Origin: JAZDLM01 sp043801895
GTDB lineage: Bacteria > Patescibacteriota > Kazan-3B-28
Reading direction: 5' to 3'
Assembly (NCBI GenBank): GCA_043801895.1
Contig: JAZDLM010000057.1
Span: 1-16,244, forward strand
DNA length: 16,244 bases
Shown: piece after piece, positions 1 through 6,643 of the stretch
How the letters are laid out: each line of letters begins with the position of its first letter
Numbering within the stretch: the first letter of the stretch is position 1
Program-made: the position numbers and the translations under genes
The notes under the pieces: model-generated
Told to the model about the DNA's origin: nothing
The model's input: only the letters and a program-made list of their open reading frames with translations
The model's database searches: none

Positions 1-329
1 TTGGTGCGGGCATTAGTGCGAGTCCGTTGGCCACGAGCCGGCAGTTTCTTGGCATGACGACTGCCGCGGTAACTCCCGATCTCTTTCAGTCGCTTGATGT
101 TCATCAGGATATCTCGCCGGAGATCCCCCTCTATCAGCATGTCTTTTTCGATAATAGCGCGAAGTTTCCCCTCCTCGGCCGCAGTTAAGTCGCGGACCTT
201 GGTATCGGGATTAAGCTGGGCTTGCTTAAGGACCTGTTGGCTAGTAGTCCGGCCAATACCGAAAATATAGGTGAGAGCGATCTCCACTCTTTTCTTGTCA
301 TCCAAATTGACACCGGAAATTCTGATCAT
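1..329 (-). CDS. rpsM: Small-subunit ribosomal protein uS13 (3' end cut by window)
   Basis: S13 sits in the head of the 30S subunit, contacts 16S rRNA, forms bridges to the 50S subunit and touches P-site tRNA through its C-terminal tail. About 109 residues are visible, starting MIRISGVNLDDKKRVEIALTY. The segment IFGIGRTTSQQVL is the family's helix-hairpin-helix region, and the basic stretch GSYRGSRHAKKLPARGQRTRTNAR is the C-terminal rRNA/tRNA-binding signature. The window edge falls just after that signature, so only the last residues are missing. The ATG at 329 lies 2 bp after the rpmJ stop (TAATTATG), which indicates translational coupling. A weak AAGG motif lies 6 nt before the ATG, inside the end of rpmJ. 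It should be followed by the rest of the alpha operon (rpsK, rpsD, rpoA, rplQ) outside the window. Confidence 0.97.
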   Translation of the reverse strand, partial: MIRISGVNLDDKKRVEIALTYIFGIGRTTSQQVLKQAQLNPDTKVRDLTAAEEGKLRAIIEKDMLIEGDLRRDILMNIKRLKEIGSYRGSRHAKKLPARGQRTRTNART

Positions 330-331
330 AA

Positions 332-448
332 TTAACCTTGGCGTTGCTTATGCTTTTTGCTGCTAGTGCAGATCACCAATACTTTGCCCTCCCGCCGAAT
401 GATGCGGCAGTTTTTGCAAATCTTTTTGACTGAGGCGTTAACCTTCAT
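332..448 (-). CDS. rpmJ: Large-subunit ribosomal protein bL36, zinc-binding form
   Basis: L36 is the smallest 50S protein and binds 23S rRNA near the GTPase-associated region. Translating 448 down to 332 gives 38 residues starting MKVNASVKKICKNCRIIRR and ending KKHKQRQG before a TAA. Zinc ligands are Cys11, Cys14, Cys27 and His33 (the CxxC…C…H pattern), so this is the zinc-binding paralogue type. Length matches the usual 37–38 residues. It follows infA (stop at 464) after 15 bp and precedes rpsM by 2 bp, the standard infA–rpmJ–rpsM order. No Shine-Dalgarno is evident. The gene is short enough to be missed by automatic callers. Confidence 0.96.
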   Translation of the reverse strand: MKVNASVKKICKNCRIIRREGKVLVICTSSKKHKQRQG

Positions 449-463
449 TTTGCTGTGTAAAAA

Positions 464-706
464 CTAATCTAGCTGTTGAATATGGTTGCTCTTGTGCCGG
501 TAGGTGATCCTCCCGCGCTCGATATCATACGGGCTCATTTCCACGGTCACCTTATCGCCAGGCAGGATTTTGATATAGTGCATCCGCATCTTGCCGGAAA
601 TGTGAGCCAGGATAATGTGCCCACCTTCAATCTCCACCCGAAAAGTCGCGTTCGGGAGAGCTTCCACCACCGTACCCTCGAGTTCGATTACCTGCTTATC
701 TGACAT
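464..706 (-). CDS. infA: Translation initiation factor IF-1
   Basis: IF1 occupies the ribosomal A site during 30S initiation and cooperates with IF2 and IF3. The 80-residue product is a single OB fold: ELEGTVVEALPNATFRVEIE forms the first strands, followed by the diagnostic HISGKMRMHYIKILPGDKVTVEMSPYDIERGRITYR. The final residues (HKSNHIQQLD) extend a little beyond the usual 72. I chose the ATG at 706 (MSDKQVIELEG) because it aligns with the family N-terminus; an in-frame GTG at 718 would add four residues. The gene is preceded by its own sigma-70-like promoter (786–814) and a leader with small hairpins, so it probably heads a transcript with rpmJ and rpsM. AGGCGGTG at about −18 is at best a weak ribosome-binding site. 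Confidence 0.97.
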   Translation of the reverse strand: MSDKQVIELEGTVVEALPNATFRVEIEGGHIILAHISGKMRMHYIKILPGDKVTVEMSPYDIERGRITYRHKSNHIQQLD

Positions 707-717
707 AATGGATATCA

Positions 718-761
718 CCGCCTGAGGCGGGACCCCGCTAATACCTATGAATTATATAGGT
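718..761 (-). promoter_or_regulatory. infA 5' leader with small hairpins
   Basis: Downstream of the predicted promoter the leader RNA contains a perfect 6-bp stem with a 7-nt loop (743–761, ACCTAT/ATAGGT). Two overlapping GC stems follow that cannot form together: 727–738 (GCGGG/CCCGC) and 718–730 (CCGCC/GGCGG, 3-nt loop). The last one covers the only Shine-Dalgarno-like bases, AGGCGG. The stems are read directly from sequence; a regulatory role (for example autogenous control of infA) is inference. Confidence 0.35.
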
Positions 762-785
762 TCGGAACTTGGCGGCGGCTTTGCT

Positions 786-814
786 ATTATTCTATTTTTA
801 TGCCCTAATGTCAA
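786..814 (-). promoter_or_regulatory. Sigma-70-type promoter upstream of infA
   Basis: On the minus strand a perfect −35 TTGACA (814–809) is followed by a 17-bp AT-rich spacer and a −10 AATAAT (791–786; five of six bases match TATAAT). The predicted start near 779 gives a leader of about 70 nt before the infA ATG at 706. The −35 begins 8 bp after the map stop codon, so the spc/alpha boundary has its own transcription start here. This is the best promoter match in the window. Confidence 0.75.
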
Positions 815-821
815 CCGGATT

Positions 822-1589
822 TTAGCTCCCAATGAGCGTTTCTAGCGGGGTGAGCACCTCGTGCCCCTGGTCGGTCACCAGAACGGTGTGCTCAAAGTGG
901 GCTGCCGGCTGGCTGTCCTCGGCATAAGCCGTCCAGCCGTCTGGGCTAGTAATGACCTGATCGCTGCTCCCCAGCCCGGCGATCGGCTCGATGGCAATAG
1001 CCGTTCCAGGGGTCAGTTTGGGCCCCATCTCCCCAGTAAAGAAATTGGGAATAACGATGTCCTCATGCAGCTTTTTGCCGATCCCGTGGCCGACGAACTG
1101 TTGAAAGATGGTCAACCCCCGAGCTTTCAAGACCTTCTCGATCGCTTGAGAGATATCGCCAGCGTGGGCGCCTGGCTTAACCTGGTCCGTCCCCGCCAAC
1201 AGCGCGGCGTAGGTACCGTCCATCAGGCGCTTGACCGCCGGAGCGACTCGGCCAACTGACCAAGTCACTGTCGCGTCGGCATGAACGCCCTGATAATACA
1301 GCCCCATATCAACGCTCAGAATATCCCCGTCGCGCAATACCCGATCCTGCGGAACGGCGTGGACGATCTGTTCATTGACCGACAAACAAGTGGCAGCGGG
1401 ATAGCCGTGATAACCCCTGAATGACGGCAGCGCGCCGTGCTTCCTGGTCGCCCGGTCTGCGATCTCTTCTAATTGCATAAGGTTCACACCGGGAGCTATG
1501 GCTGATTTGATCTCTGCCAGAACAGCGACTAGCTTCCGACCGGCCTCACGCATGCTAGCAATTTCCTCTTCGGTTAGTCGCGTTGTCAT
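822..1589 (-). CDS. map: Methionine aminopeptidase, type I
   Basis: This cytosolic metallopeptidase removes the initiator Met from nascent proteins at the ribosome exit. The 255-residue protein has the pita-bread fold and all five metal ligands: Asp94 (SVDMG), Asp105 (HADATVTW), His168 (GHGIG), Glu201 (AIEP) and Glu233 (HFEHTVL). The substrate-site histidine His77 (IVHAVP) and His175 are also present. Length equals the usual catalytic domain, with no N-terminal zinc or SH3-binding extension, so it is type Ia-like. The ATG at 1589 lies 2 bp after the adk stop. The secY–adk–map order is the classic end of the spc operon in many bacteria, tying Met removal to ribosome synthesis. It ends 8 bp before the infA promoter. 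Confidence 0.98.
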   Translation of the reverse strand: MTTRLTEEEIASMREAGRKLVAVLAEIKSAIAPGVNLMQLEEIADRATRKHGALPSFRGYHGYPAATCLSVNEQIVHAVPQDRVLRDGDILSVDMGLYYQGVHADATVTWSVGRVAPAVKRLMDGTYAALLAGTDQVKPGAHAGDISQAIEKVLKARGLTIFQQFVGHGIGKKLHEDIVIPNFFTGEMGPKLTPGTAIAIEPIAGLGSSDQVITSPDGWTAYAEDSQPAAHFEHTVLVTDQGHEVLTPLETLIGS

Positions 1590-1591
1590 GG

Positions 1592-2164
1592 CTAGACCAA
1601 CTTAATGATTCTCCGATGAACTGCTGAGATAGTCGCATTGCCATCAGCTACTCCCAGCCGTTTTGTCTGTCGATAATATTGTAAAACTTGTTTGGCTCGA
1701 TCGTTAAAAATTCGTATCCGACGAGCGATGACACCGGGACTGGCATCGTCCTGCCGATGTTCGATCGCCGCGCGCTTCGCCAGCCGGGCCTTAGCTACCG
1801 CGATCGGCAACTTAATAAAAATGGTTTTGGCTTGACGATGACGCCGAGCAAGGATCTTATCCAGCGTGCGAGCCTGCGCTATCGTCCGAGGGAAGCCGTC
1901 AAATACAATTACCCGAGCGGCTGGCACTTGGGCAACAAATCGGCGCACGATCCGATCACTGATCTCCGGAGGAACGATCTGGCCAGCGTCCACATAGCGT
2001 TTCACCCTTTGCCCGGTTAGTGTTTTGGCGGCCGCCAGACGCCTTAACTCTGCTCCCATGCTGAGGGTCGCCGCCTGCAATTTTTTAACTAACAACTCCG
2101 CCTGGGTGCCCTTACCAGAGGCGGGGCCACCATACAAAATAATATCGGTCTTAGATTTCGTCAT
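1592..2164 (-). CDS. adk: Adenylate kinase, short-lid variant
   Basis: Adk catalyses ATP + AMP = 2 ADP in the cytosol. The 190-residue product has a P-loop at residues 12–21 (GGPASGKGTQ, where many homologues have GPPGSGKGTQ), the AMP-site motif DGFPRT (89–94, Arg93), and a lid/hinge region with RQDD at 137–140 followed by VIARRIRIF. The lid is short: the roughly 27-residue insert of long-form enzymes and its Cys zinc ligands are absent. The AMP-binding loop reads TLSMGAELRR instead of the usual ISTGD-type motif, with Met at the normally conserved Thr and Ala at the Asp. Its ATG overlaps the 3' end of secY by 14 bp in another frame, so it is probably coupled to secY translation. Still very likely an adenylate kinase; relaxed nucleotide specificity is possible. 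Confidence 0.93.
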   Translation of the reverse strand: MTKSKTDIILYGGPASGKGTQAELLVKKLQAATLSMGAELRRLAAAKTLTGQRVKRYVDAGQIVPPEISDRIVRRFVAQVPAARVIVFDGFPRTIAQARTLDKILARRHRQAKTIFIKLPIAVAKARLAKRAAIEHRQDDASPGVIARRIRIFNDRAKQVLQYYRQTKRLGVADGNATISAVHRRIIKLV

Positions 2165-3425
2165 ATTGCTTGGTGATCAGCTGGGCGCGGATCTGCCGCA
2201 TAGTTTCCAGTGCCACCGATACCACGATCAGGAGACCCGTTCCCCCCAGGGTTAAGGTAGTAATCCCGGTCATTGCTTGGACGATAATAGGCAGGACTGC
2301 AATCAATCCCAGAAAGATGGCGCCGGCCAAAGTAATGCGATTACTGACAAAAGATAGGAAATCGACGGTCTGTTTGCCCGGCCTGATCCCGGGAATAAAT
2401 CCGCCGGACTTCTGAATATTTTCGGCCACTTGGTCGGGACGAAAAACTACCCAGGTATAGAAATAGGTAAAGAAAGCCACTAATACGAAATATACGATGC
2501 CGTAAAAGGCATTGTGCTGAAACAGCCTTTGTACAAATTCGGCTCCCTGAGCAATCCACGGGGTCCGAGCCTGAGCGAAGAAAGAAGCGATCAGCCCGGG
2601 GAACATTAATAACGACAGAGCAAAAATGATCGGGATCACCCCGGCCTGGTTGACCCGCAAGGGCAGATGGCTGCTCTGGCCGCCGAACAGTCGGTTGCCA
2701 CCGCCGCGGCCGGCGTAGGCAATTGGAATATTGCGCTGCCCCTCAGTAATATAAACCACGCAATAAATCGTGACGACCGTTAATACAACGAAAATTAGCA
2801 AATTAATTAACTTGCTGACATCAAAGAGTGCGAAGGTTCCGGCTAGCCCCTGAGGCAGACCATCTAAGATGCCGGCGAAGATGATCAACGATACACCGTT
2901 ACCGATCCCGTATTCGGAGATCAATTCACCTAACCACATCAACAAGATGGTCCCGGCGGTGACTGTCAGCAAGATGACGACCAGATGCGAAACACTGATC
3001 TGGCCCAGAATATCCACATTCGATCTCTGCAGTAAAGTGACCATCCCCCACGCTTGAATGATCGCCAGCGGCACGGTCAGATACCGAGTGTACTGGGCGA
3101 TCTTGCGCCGGCCATACTCCCCTTCTTTCTGCAACGCCTCCACACTGGGGATCGCCATAGTCATCAGCTGCATGATGATCGAAGCATTGATGTATGGCGC
3201 CACCCCCATCATGGCGATGGAAAATCGGCTAAGCGAGCCGCCCGAGAACAGATCCACTAATCCTAAGAATTGGTTGCTCTGGAAAACTTGGCCCAGTGCC
3301 CCTAGATCGATACCCGGCATCGGAGTGTGGACCACCAGACGCACTAAAAACAGGACCAGCAGCGTATAGAGAATCCGCATGCGCAGATCCCGATGTTTGA
3401 TAATTTGTCGGATGGTGTCGAACAT
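2151..3425 (-). CDS. secY: Protein translocase channel subunit SecY
   Basis: SecY is the integral membrane channel of the Sec translocon. The 424 residues show about ten hydrophobic segments: TM1 near 17–33, the plug/TM2 region near 60–90 (FSGGSLSRFSIAMMGVAPYI), then segments near 116–133, 148–166, 178–190, 208–226, 262–282, 308–328, 365–383 and 395–408. Cytosolic landmarks are the 100–108 loop (KEGEYGRRK), QRNIPIAYA (230–238) and the C5 ribosome/SecA-binding loop with RPDQVAENIQKSGGFIPGIRPG (329–350). Length is close to the usual 430–440. The start ATG at 3425 is 9 bp after the rplO stop, and its end overlaps adk by 14 bp. SecE and SecG are not in the window. Confidence 0.98.
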   Translation of the reverse strand: MFDTIRQIIKHRDLRMRILYTLLVLFLVRLVVHTPMPGIDLGALGQVFQSNQFLGLVDLFSGGSLSRFSIAMMGVAPYINASIIMQLMTMAIPSVEALQKEGEYGRRKIAQYTRYLTVPLAIIQAWGMVTLLQRSNVDILGQISVSHLVVILLTVTAGTILLMWLGELISEYGIGNGVSLIIFAGILDGLPQGLAGTFALFDVSKLINLLIFVVLTVVTIYCVVYITEGQRNIPIAYAGRGGGNRLFGGQSSHLPLRVNQAGVIPIIFALSLLMFPGLIASFFAQARTPWIAQGAEFVQRLFQHNAFYGIVYFVLVAFFTYFYTWVVFRPDQVAENIQKSGGFIPGIRPGKQTVDFLSFVSNRITLAGAIFLGLIAVLPIIVQAMTGITTLTLGGTGLLIVVSVALETMRQIRAQLITKQYDEI

Positions 3426-3434
3426 TGGAACTTA

Positions 3435-3887
3435 TTAAATTATTTCTACCGTTCCGCCAGCTGCTTTTATTTTATCAGCAGCTCGGCCGGAGATCAGATG
3501 AACCTGGACCTGATAAACGGATTTGACTTCCCCTTCGCCCAAAATCTTCACCTGAGTCTTGGCTGATACTTTCCCGGCTGTAGCTAGCCCGGCTAGGGTC
3601 AGCTTCCCATCGGCATCGACATACCGAGGCAGGTCTTTGAGATTGATTTTCAAAATTGACCACTTCCGGTGATGGCGAAAACCTTTGTTTTTGGCGATCC
3701 GCCTAAACAGCGGGGTTTGACCGCCTTCGAATCGAGCTGGGATACTGCCGCCGGTACGAGCCTTCTGCCCTTTAGAACCGCGGCCGGACATTGATCCTTT
3801 CCCGCTGGCATCGCCCCGACCTACTCGCTTGCGCTGGGGATGGCGATCGACACCGACTAGATCGTGGAGCTGGGTAGTTTCGGTCAT
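3435..3887 (-). CDS. rplO: Large-subunit ribosomal protein uL15
   Basis: L15 is a late-assembling 50S protein with a long basic N-terminal extension that threads through 23S rRNA. The 150-residue product starts MTETTQLHDLVGVDRHPQRK and contains the signature KRVGRGDASGKGSMSGRGSKGQKARTG (GRG…GKG…GRG.KGQ..R), then GFEGGQTPLFRR-like RFEGGQTPLFRRIAKNKGF, and a globular C-terminal domain ending GGTVEII. The ATG at 3887 overlaps the rpsE TGA in an ATGA junction. Most bacteria have rpmD (L30) between rpsE and rplO; here there is no room for it. Confidence 0.98.
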   Translation of the reverse strand: MTETTQLHDLVGVDRHPQRKRVGRGDASGKGSMSGRGSKGQKARTGGSIPARFEGGQTPLFRRIAKNKGFRHHRKWSILKINLKDLPRYVDADGKLTLAGLATAGKVSAKTQVKILGEGEVKSVYQVQVHLISGRAADKIKAAGGTVEII

Positions 3888-4480
3888 AATTTAGAGTTAT
3901 CAGTAGACTTACTATCGGCCGATTTAGTTTTAGTGAATCCTCGCTGAGCCATGATGTCCTCTCTGAGCCGGATGTGACTAAGCGCCTGGATGGTAGCGAC
4001 CACATTACTGATCTTGTTGCTGGAGCCAAGGACTTTAGCGGCCGCGTTCTTCACGCCGGCCAGCTGTAATACGATCCGGACCGAGCCACCGGCGACCAGC
4101 CCGGTCCCCTCGGGAGCTGGTTTAATTAATACCTGAGCGCTTTTATAGCGCCCGGTAATCCGATATGGTAATGCCCCCTTGATCAACTTAATAGTTTGCA
4201 TCCGCTTCTTGGCCTCTACCACCGCTTTCTGCACCGCGGTGGTGACATCCGCAGCTTTACCCAAACCAAAACTAACCCGAGAAATGTTATCGCCGATAAC
4301 CACTAGCGCGCGGAAGCGCATTCTTTTGCCGCCTTTAACCACGCGAGTAACGCGATTGATCTCTAGGACTCTCTCGTCAAACTCTTTTGGGGCACGCGGC
4401 TCGCCGCCCCGATGACGCCCGCCGCCACTAGAACGACCAGATCCCCGATTGCTACCCCGGGATGTACTTTTATTGATCAT
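3884..4480 (-). CDS. rpsE: Small-subunit ribosomal protein uS5
   Basis: S5 helps form the mRNA entry site and contributes to decoding accuracy. The 198-residue protein has an Arg/Gly/Ser-rich N-terminal tail (about residues 1–35), the double-stranded RNA-binding-like domain beginning ERVLEINRVTRVVKGGKRMRFRALVVIGD, then FGLGKAADVTTAVQKAV, and the C-terminal domain with GTGLVAGGSVRIVLQLAGVKNAAAKVLGSSNKISNVVATIQAL. A short Ser/Lys/Asp-rich tail follows. Both tails extend a little beyond the E. coli length of 167. The start ATG at 4480 lies 2 bp after the rplR stop; the TGA overlaps the rplO start by 4 bp. Confidence 0.97.
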   Translation of the reverse strand: MINKSTSRGSNRGSGRSSGGGRHRGGEPRAPKEFDERVLEINRVTRVVKGGKRMRFRALVVIGDNISRVSFGLGKAADVTTAVQKAVVEAKKRMQTIKLIKGALPYRITGRYKSAQVLIKPAPEGTGLVAGGSVRIVLQLAGVKNAAAKVLGSSNKISNVVATIQALSHIRLREDIMAQRGFTKTKSADSKSTDNSKL

Positions 4481-4482
4481 AG

Positions 4483-4827
4483 TTAGAATTTCAACCCACC
4501 CTCCCGAGCTGCCTCGGCTAGCGCCCGAACTCGGCCATGATACTTATAATACTTACGGTCCAATACGACCTGGGTAATATTTTTCTCTCTGGCTAACTTC
4601 GCGATCGCTTCACCGACCTGCTTAGCTAGTGCGATCTTGCCTTTGTTAGCCGACGGGCTTTGCGCTGACGCTAAAACCTCGCCCCGATGATCGATGATCT
4701 GAGCGTAAATTTTCTTGGCGCTGCGTTGCACTGCTAACCTGGGGCGTCCCGGAGCAGTATGCAGTTTGGCCCGGACGCGACCGGCACGGTGAGAACGACG
4801 TTTGATTGTATTGCGAAGTTCTTTCAT
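4483..4827 (-). CDS. rplR: Large-subunit ribosomal protein uL18
   Basis: L18 binds 5S rRNA together with L5 and L25 in the central protuberance. The 114-residue protein has a very basic N-terminus (MKELRNTIKRRSHRAGRVRAK), then the L18 core RPRLAVQRSAKKIYAQIIDHRGEVLASAQSPS and the C-terminal signature VVLDRKYYKYHGRVRALAEAAREGGLKF. Here the usual FDRGGYLYHGR reads LDRKYYKYHGR. Length is typical. It lies 15 bp after rplF and 2 bp before rpsE, so it is read within the same transcript. Confidence 0.97.
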   Translation of the reverse strand: MKELRNTIKRRSHRAGRVRAKLHTAPGRPRLAVQRSAKKIYAQIIDHRGEVLASAQSPSANKGKIALAKQVGEAIAKLAREKNITQVVLDRKYYKYHGRVRALAEAAREGGLKF

Positions 4828-4842
4828 TGTCTAGAAATGGAT

Positions 4843-5385
4843 TTAGGCGGCAGTCTTGGCGGTTTTACCGGCTTTGCGCTTAACTACTTCATCAATATAC
4901 TTGATACCCTTACCTTTGTACGGCTCCGGTTTCTTGCGGGAACGAACCAGCGCGGCGAGATGGCCGACTTTTTGCTTGTCGATGCCGGAAAAGATCAACT
5001 GGTTCTTGTCCTGTTTTACCGTGACCCCCTCGGTCACTCCGACTTCTACCGGGTGCGATAAACCGATGTGCAACACGAGTTTATCCCCTTTTAGCTCGGC
5101 TCGATAACCAACTCCGGTGATTTCTAACGTCTTAGTAAACCCGGCGGCCACCCCAACAACGCTATTGTTAACCAGCGATCGAATCAGCCCGTGCAAGGCT
5201 TTGGCCGAATTGCTGTCATCGGCTCGCGAGACGATCAACCGAGTTCCGTCTTGGACAACTTTAATCTGGGGCGGGACAGCAACCGTCAGCTCGCCCAATT
5301 TGCCTTTTACTAGGACCTTACCATCTCCGATTTTTACGGAAACTTCTGCGGGTAAACTAATTGGGAGTCGGCCAATCTTAGACAT
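4843..5385 (-). CDS. rplF: Large-subunit ribosomal protein uL6
   Basis: L6 sits near the sarcin-ricin loop and the factor-binding site of the 50S subunit. The 180-residue protein starts MSKIGRLPISLPAEVSVKIGD and has the two duplicated L6 domains. The N-terminal copy runs to about residue 80, and the C-terminal copy has the signature PEPYKGKGIKYIDEVVKRKAGK near the end. Length is typical (about 177–180). It starts 9 bp after the rpsH stop with no visible Shine-Dalgarno, in the normal rpsH–rplF–rplR order. Confidence 0.98.
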   Translation of the reverse strand: MSKIGRLPISLPAEVSVKIGDGKVLVKGKLGELTVAVPPQIKVVQDGTRLIVSRADDSNSAKALHGLIRSLVNNSVVGVAAGFTKTLEITGVGYRAELKGDKLVLHIGLSHPVEVGVTEGVTVKQDKNQLIFSGIDKQKVGHLAALVRSRKKPEPYKGKGIKYIDEVVKRKAGKTAKTAA

Positions 5386-5394
5386 AATTGAAAA

Positions 5395-5799
5395 TTACCA
5401 AACTTTAAATAAAACCTCGCCGCCGATACCGGCTTTGCGCGCCTGAGCATCGGTTAGTAGGCCCTGAGAGGTAGACACCACCGCTATACCGACACCGCCC
5501 AATACCGATCTAAGCTGGTGGGTGGGAGTATAAATCCGCTGGCCCGGCTTGCTGACTCGACGCAGACTTTTTACTATCGAACTGCCGTCGGTGCCATAGC
5601 GTAATCCCACTTTGATCTGTTGATGCTGGTCGGTCTTATCGGGCGCTACCACCACTTCGCCAACATAGCCTTGCCGACGAAGCAATTCGAGGATCGCTAG
5701 CCTGGTCTTAGAATGAGGCACCAACACGAACCGCTTGCGCACGGCAAGAGCGTTACGCAGACGGGTCAACAGATCGGCAATGGGGTCGTTAACTATCAT
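5395..5799 (-). CDS. rpsH: Small-subunit ribosomal protein uS8
   Basis: S8 is a primary 16S rRNA binder in the platform/central domain; in E. coli it represses the spc operon. The 134-residue product starts MIVNDPIADLLTRLRNALAV, the family N-terminus, and ends with the signature STSQGLLTDAQARKAGIGGEVLFKVW (STSxG.(L/M)TD..AR….GGE). Length is typical (130–134). The upstream gap of 105 bp to rpsN is unusually large for this operon and is filled by an intergenic repeat (5805–5900). No Shine-Dalgarno precedes the ATG; the leader is AT-rich sequence derived from that repeat. Confidence 0.98.
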   Translation of the reverse strand: MIVNDPIADLLTRLRNALAVRKRFVLVPHSKTRLAILELLRRQGYVGEVVVAPDKTDQHQQIKVGLRYGTDGSSIVKSLRRVSKPGQRIYTPTHQLRSVLGGVGIAVVSTSQGLLTDAQARKAGIGGEVLFKVW

Positions 5800-5804
5800 A
5801 AGAA

Positions 5805-5900
5805 TAATTAGGAATGAAGAATTAATAATGAAGAGTGATGGAAGTCCGCCAGCTGACGGATGCGGTCATTGGTAATTTTTAATTTGGCATTTGTCATTAT
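5805..5900 (-). repeat. Intergenic repeat, family 2, copy 1 (rpsN/rpsH gap)
   Basis: This segment fills the rpsN–rpsH gap. Its ends match the rpsS–rplV gap: 5812–5841 matches 9591–9620 at 27 of 30 bases, and 5875–5898 matches 9650–9673 at 23 of 24. The centres (5842–5874 versus 9621–9649) are unrelated. In this copy the centre holds a near-perfect 16-bp palindrome at 5845–5860 (TCCGCCAGCTGACGGA, one mispaired position). AATGAAGA also occurs twice, 14 bp apart, in the first conserved block. No protein can be supported here. It looks like a small dispersed repeat, but its mobility mechanism is unknown. Confidence 0.75.
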
Positions 5901-5904
5901 TTTA

Positions 5905-6090
5905 TTACCAACTAGCTTTTTTAATACCGGGTAATTGACCATTCCGCGCCATTTCGCGGAAACAGATCCGGCAAACTCCGAAATCCCGCATTACGGAATG
6001 CCCCCGGCCGCAAATCTGGCAACGGCGGATCACCCGAGTGGTAAATTTCGGTTTAGCCTTAGATTTATTGATAAGCGCTTTTCTGGTCAT
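5905..6090 (-). CDS. rpsN: Small-subunit ribosomal protein uS14, zinc-binding type
   Basis: S14 is a head protein of the 30S subunit. The 61-residue product is the short zinc-binding (type Z) form with Cys24, Cys27, Cys40 and Cys43 (CQIC…CRIC) and the typical ending FREMARNGQLPGIKKASW. The long zinc-free form is about 100 residues and lacks these cysteines. Position between rplE (10 bp gap) and rpsH is the standard spc order. The gap downstream to rpsH is expanded by a repeat. Confidence 0.98.
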   Translation of the reverse strand: MTRKALINKSKAKPKFTTRVIRRCQICGRGHSVMRDFGVCRICFREMARNGQLPGIKKASW

Positions 6091-6100
6091 TGGTGATTGA

Positions 6101-6643
6101 TTAGCTAGTTGCTGCTTGCTTCTTGAATGGGAAACCCAGAGTGGTCAACAAGGCGCGGGCGGCCAAGTCGGAGGCGGCGGTAGTAACAATGGTAATCTCC
6201 ATGCCGAACACTTTATCCGCGTTTTCGAACACTACTTCAGGGAACGACACATGTTCTTTTAAACCTAAGGTGTAGTTGCCATGCCCGTCGAACTTTGTTT
6301 CCAGCCCTTGGAAATCACGTACCCGCGGCAAAGCTACTCCCACCAGTCGCTCGAGGAAATCGTACATCCGATCGCCTCTTAAGGTAACCATAGCGCCAAT
6401 CTCGGCGCCTTCACGCAGTTTAAACCCGGCGACTGATTGCTTGGCCTTGGTTACCACCGGCGCCTGGCCGGTAATGCGCTTTAGCTCGCTTACTACAAAC
6501 TCAAGCAGCTTAGGATCTTGCACCGCCCTGCCCACACCGACATTCACCACGACTTTGGCGACCCGGGGCACCGCCGATATCGACTTAAGCTTGAGCTCAG
6601 CCTGCAGTTTAGGCACTAATTTTAAATATTTACTTTTTAACAT
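6101..6643 (-). CDS. rplE: Large-subunit ribosomal protein uL5
   Basis: L5 carries 5S rRNA into the central protuberance and contacts P-site tRNA. The 180-residue protein has the family landmarks: the basic N-terminus MLKSKYLKLVPKLQAEL, VPRVAKVVVNVGVGRAVQDPKLLE, ITGQAPVVTKAKQSVAGFKLREGAEIGAMVTLRG and RVRDFQGLETKFDGHGNYTLGLKEHVSFPEV. It ends TTLGFPFKK plus a short tail. Length is normal. Its ATG at 6643 lies 14 bp inside the 3' end of rplX in another frame, so ribosomes finishing rplX probably reinitiate here. Confidence 0.98.
   Translation of the reverse strand: MLKSKYLKLVPKLQAELKLKSISAVPRVAKVVVNVGVGRAVQDPKLLEFVVSELKRITGQAPVVTKAKQSVAGFKLREGAEIGAMVTLRGDRMYDFLERLVGVALPRVRDFQGLETKFDGHGNYTLGLKEHVSFPEVVFENADKVFGMEITIVTTAASDLAARALLTTLGFPFKKQAATS

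Noticed and set aside
707..718. Upstream GTG start for infA (adds MISI)
   Set aside because: The ATG at 706 matches the IF1 family start; the extension has no family support.
3884..3890. Hidden rpmD between rpsE and rplO
   Set aside because: The two genes overlap by 4 bp, leaving no space; no L30-like translation was seen in nearby frames.
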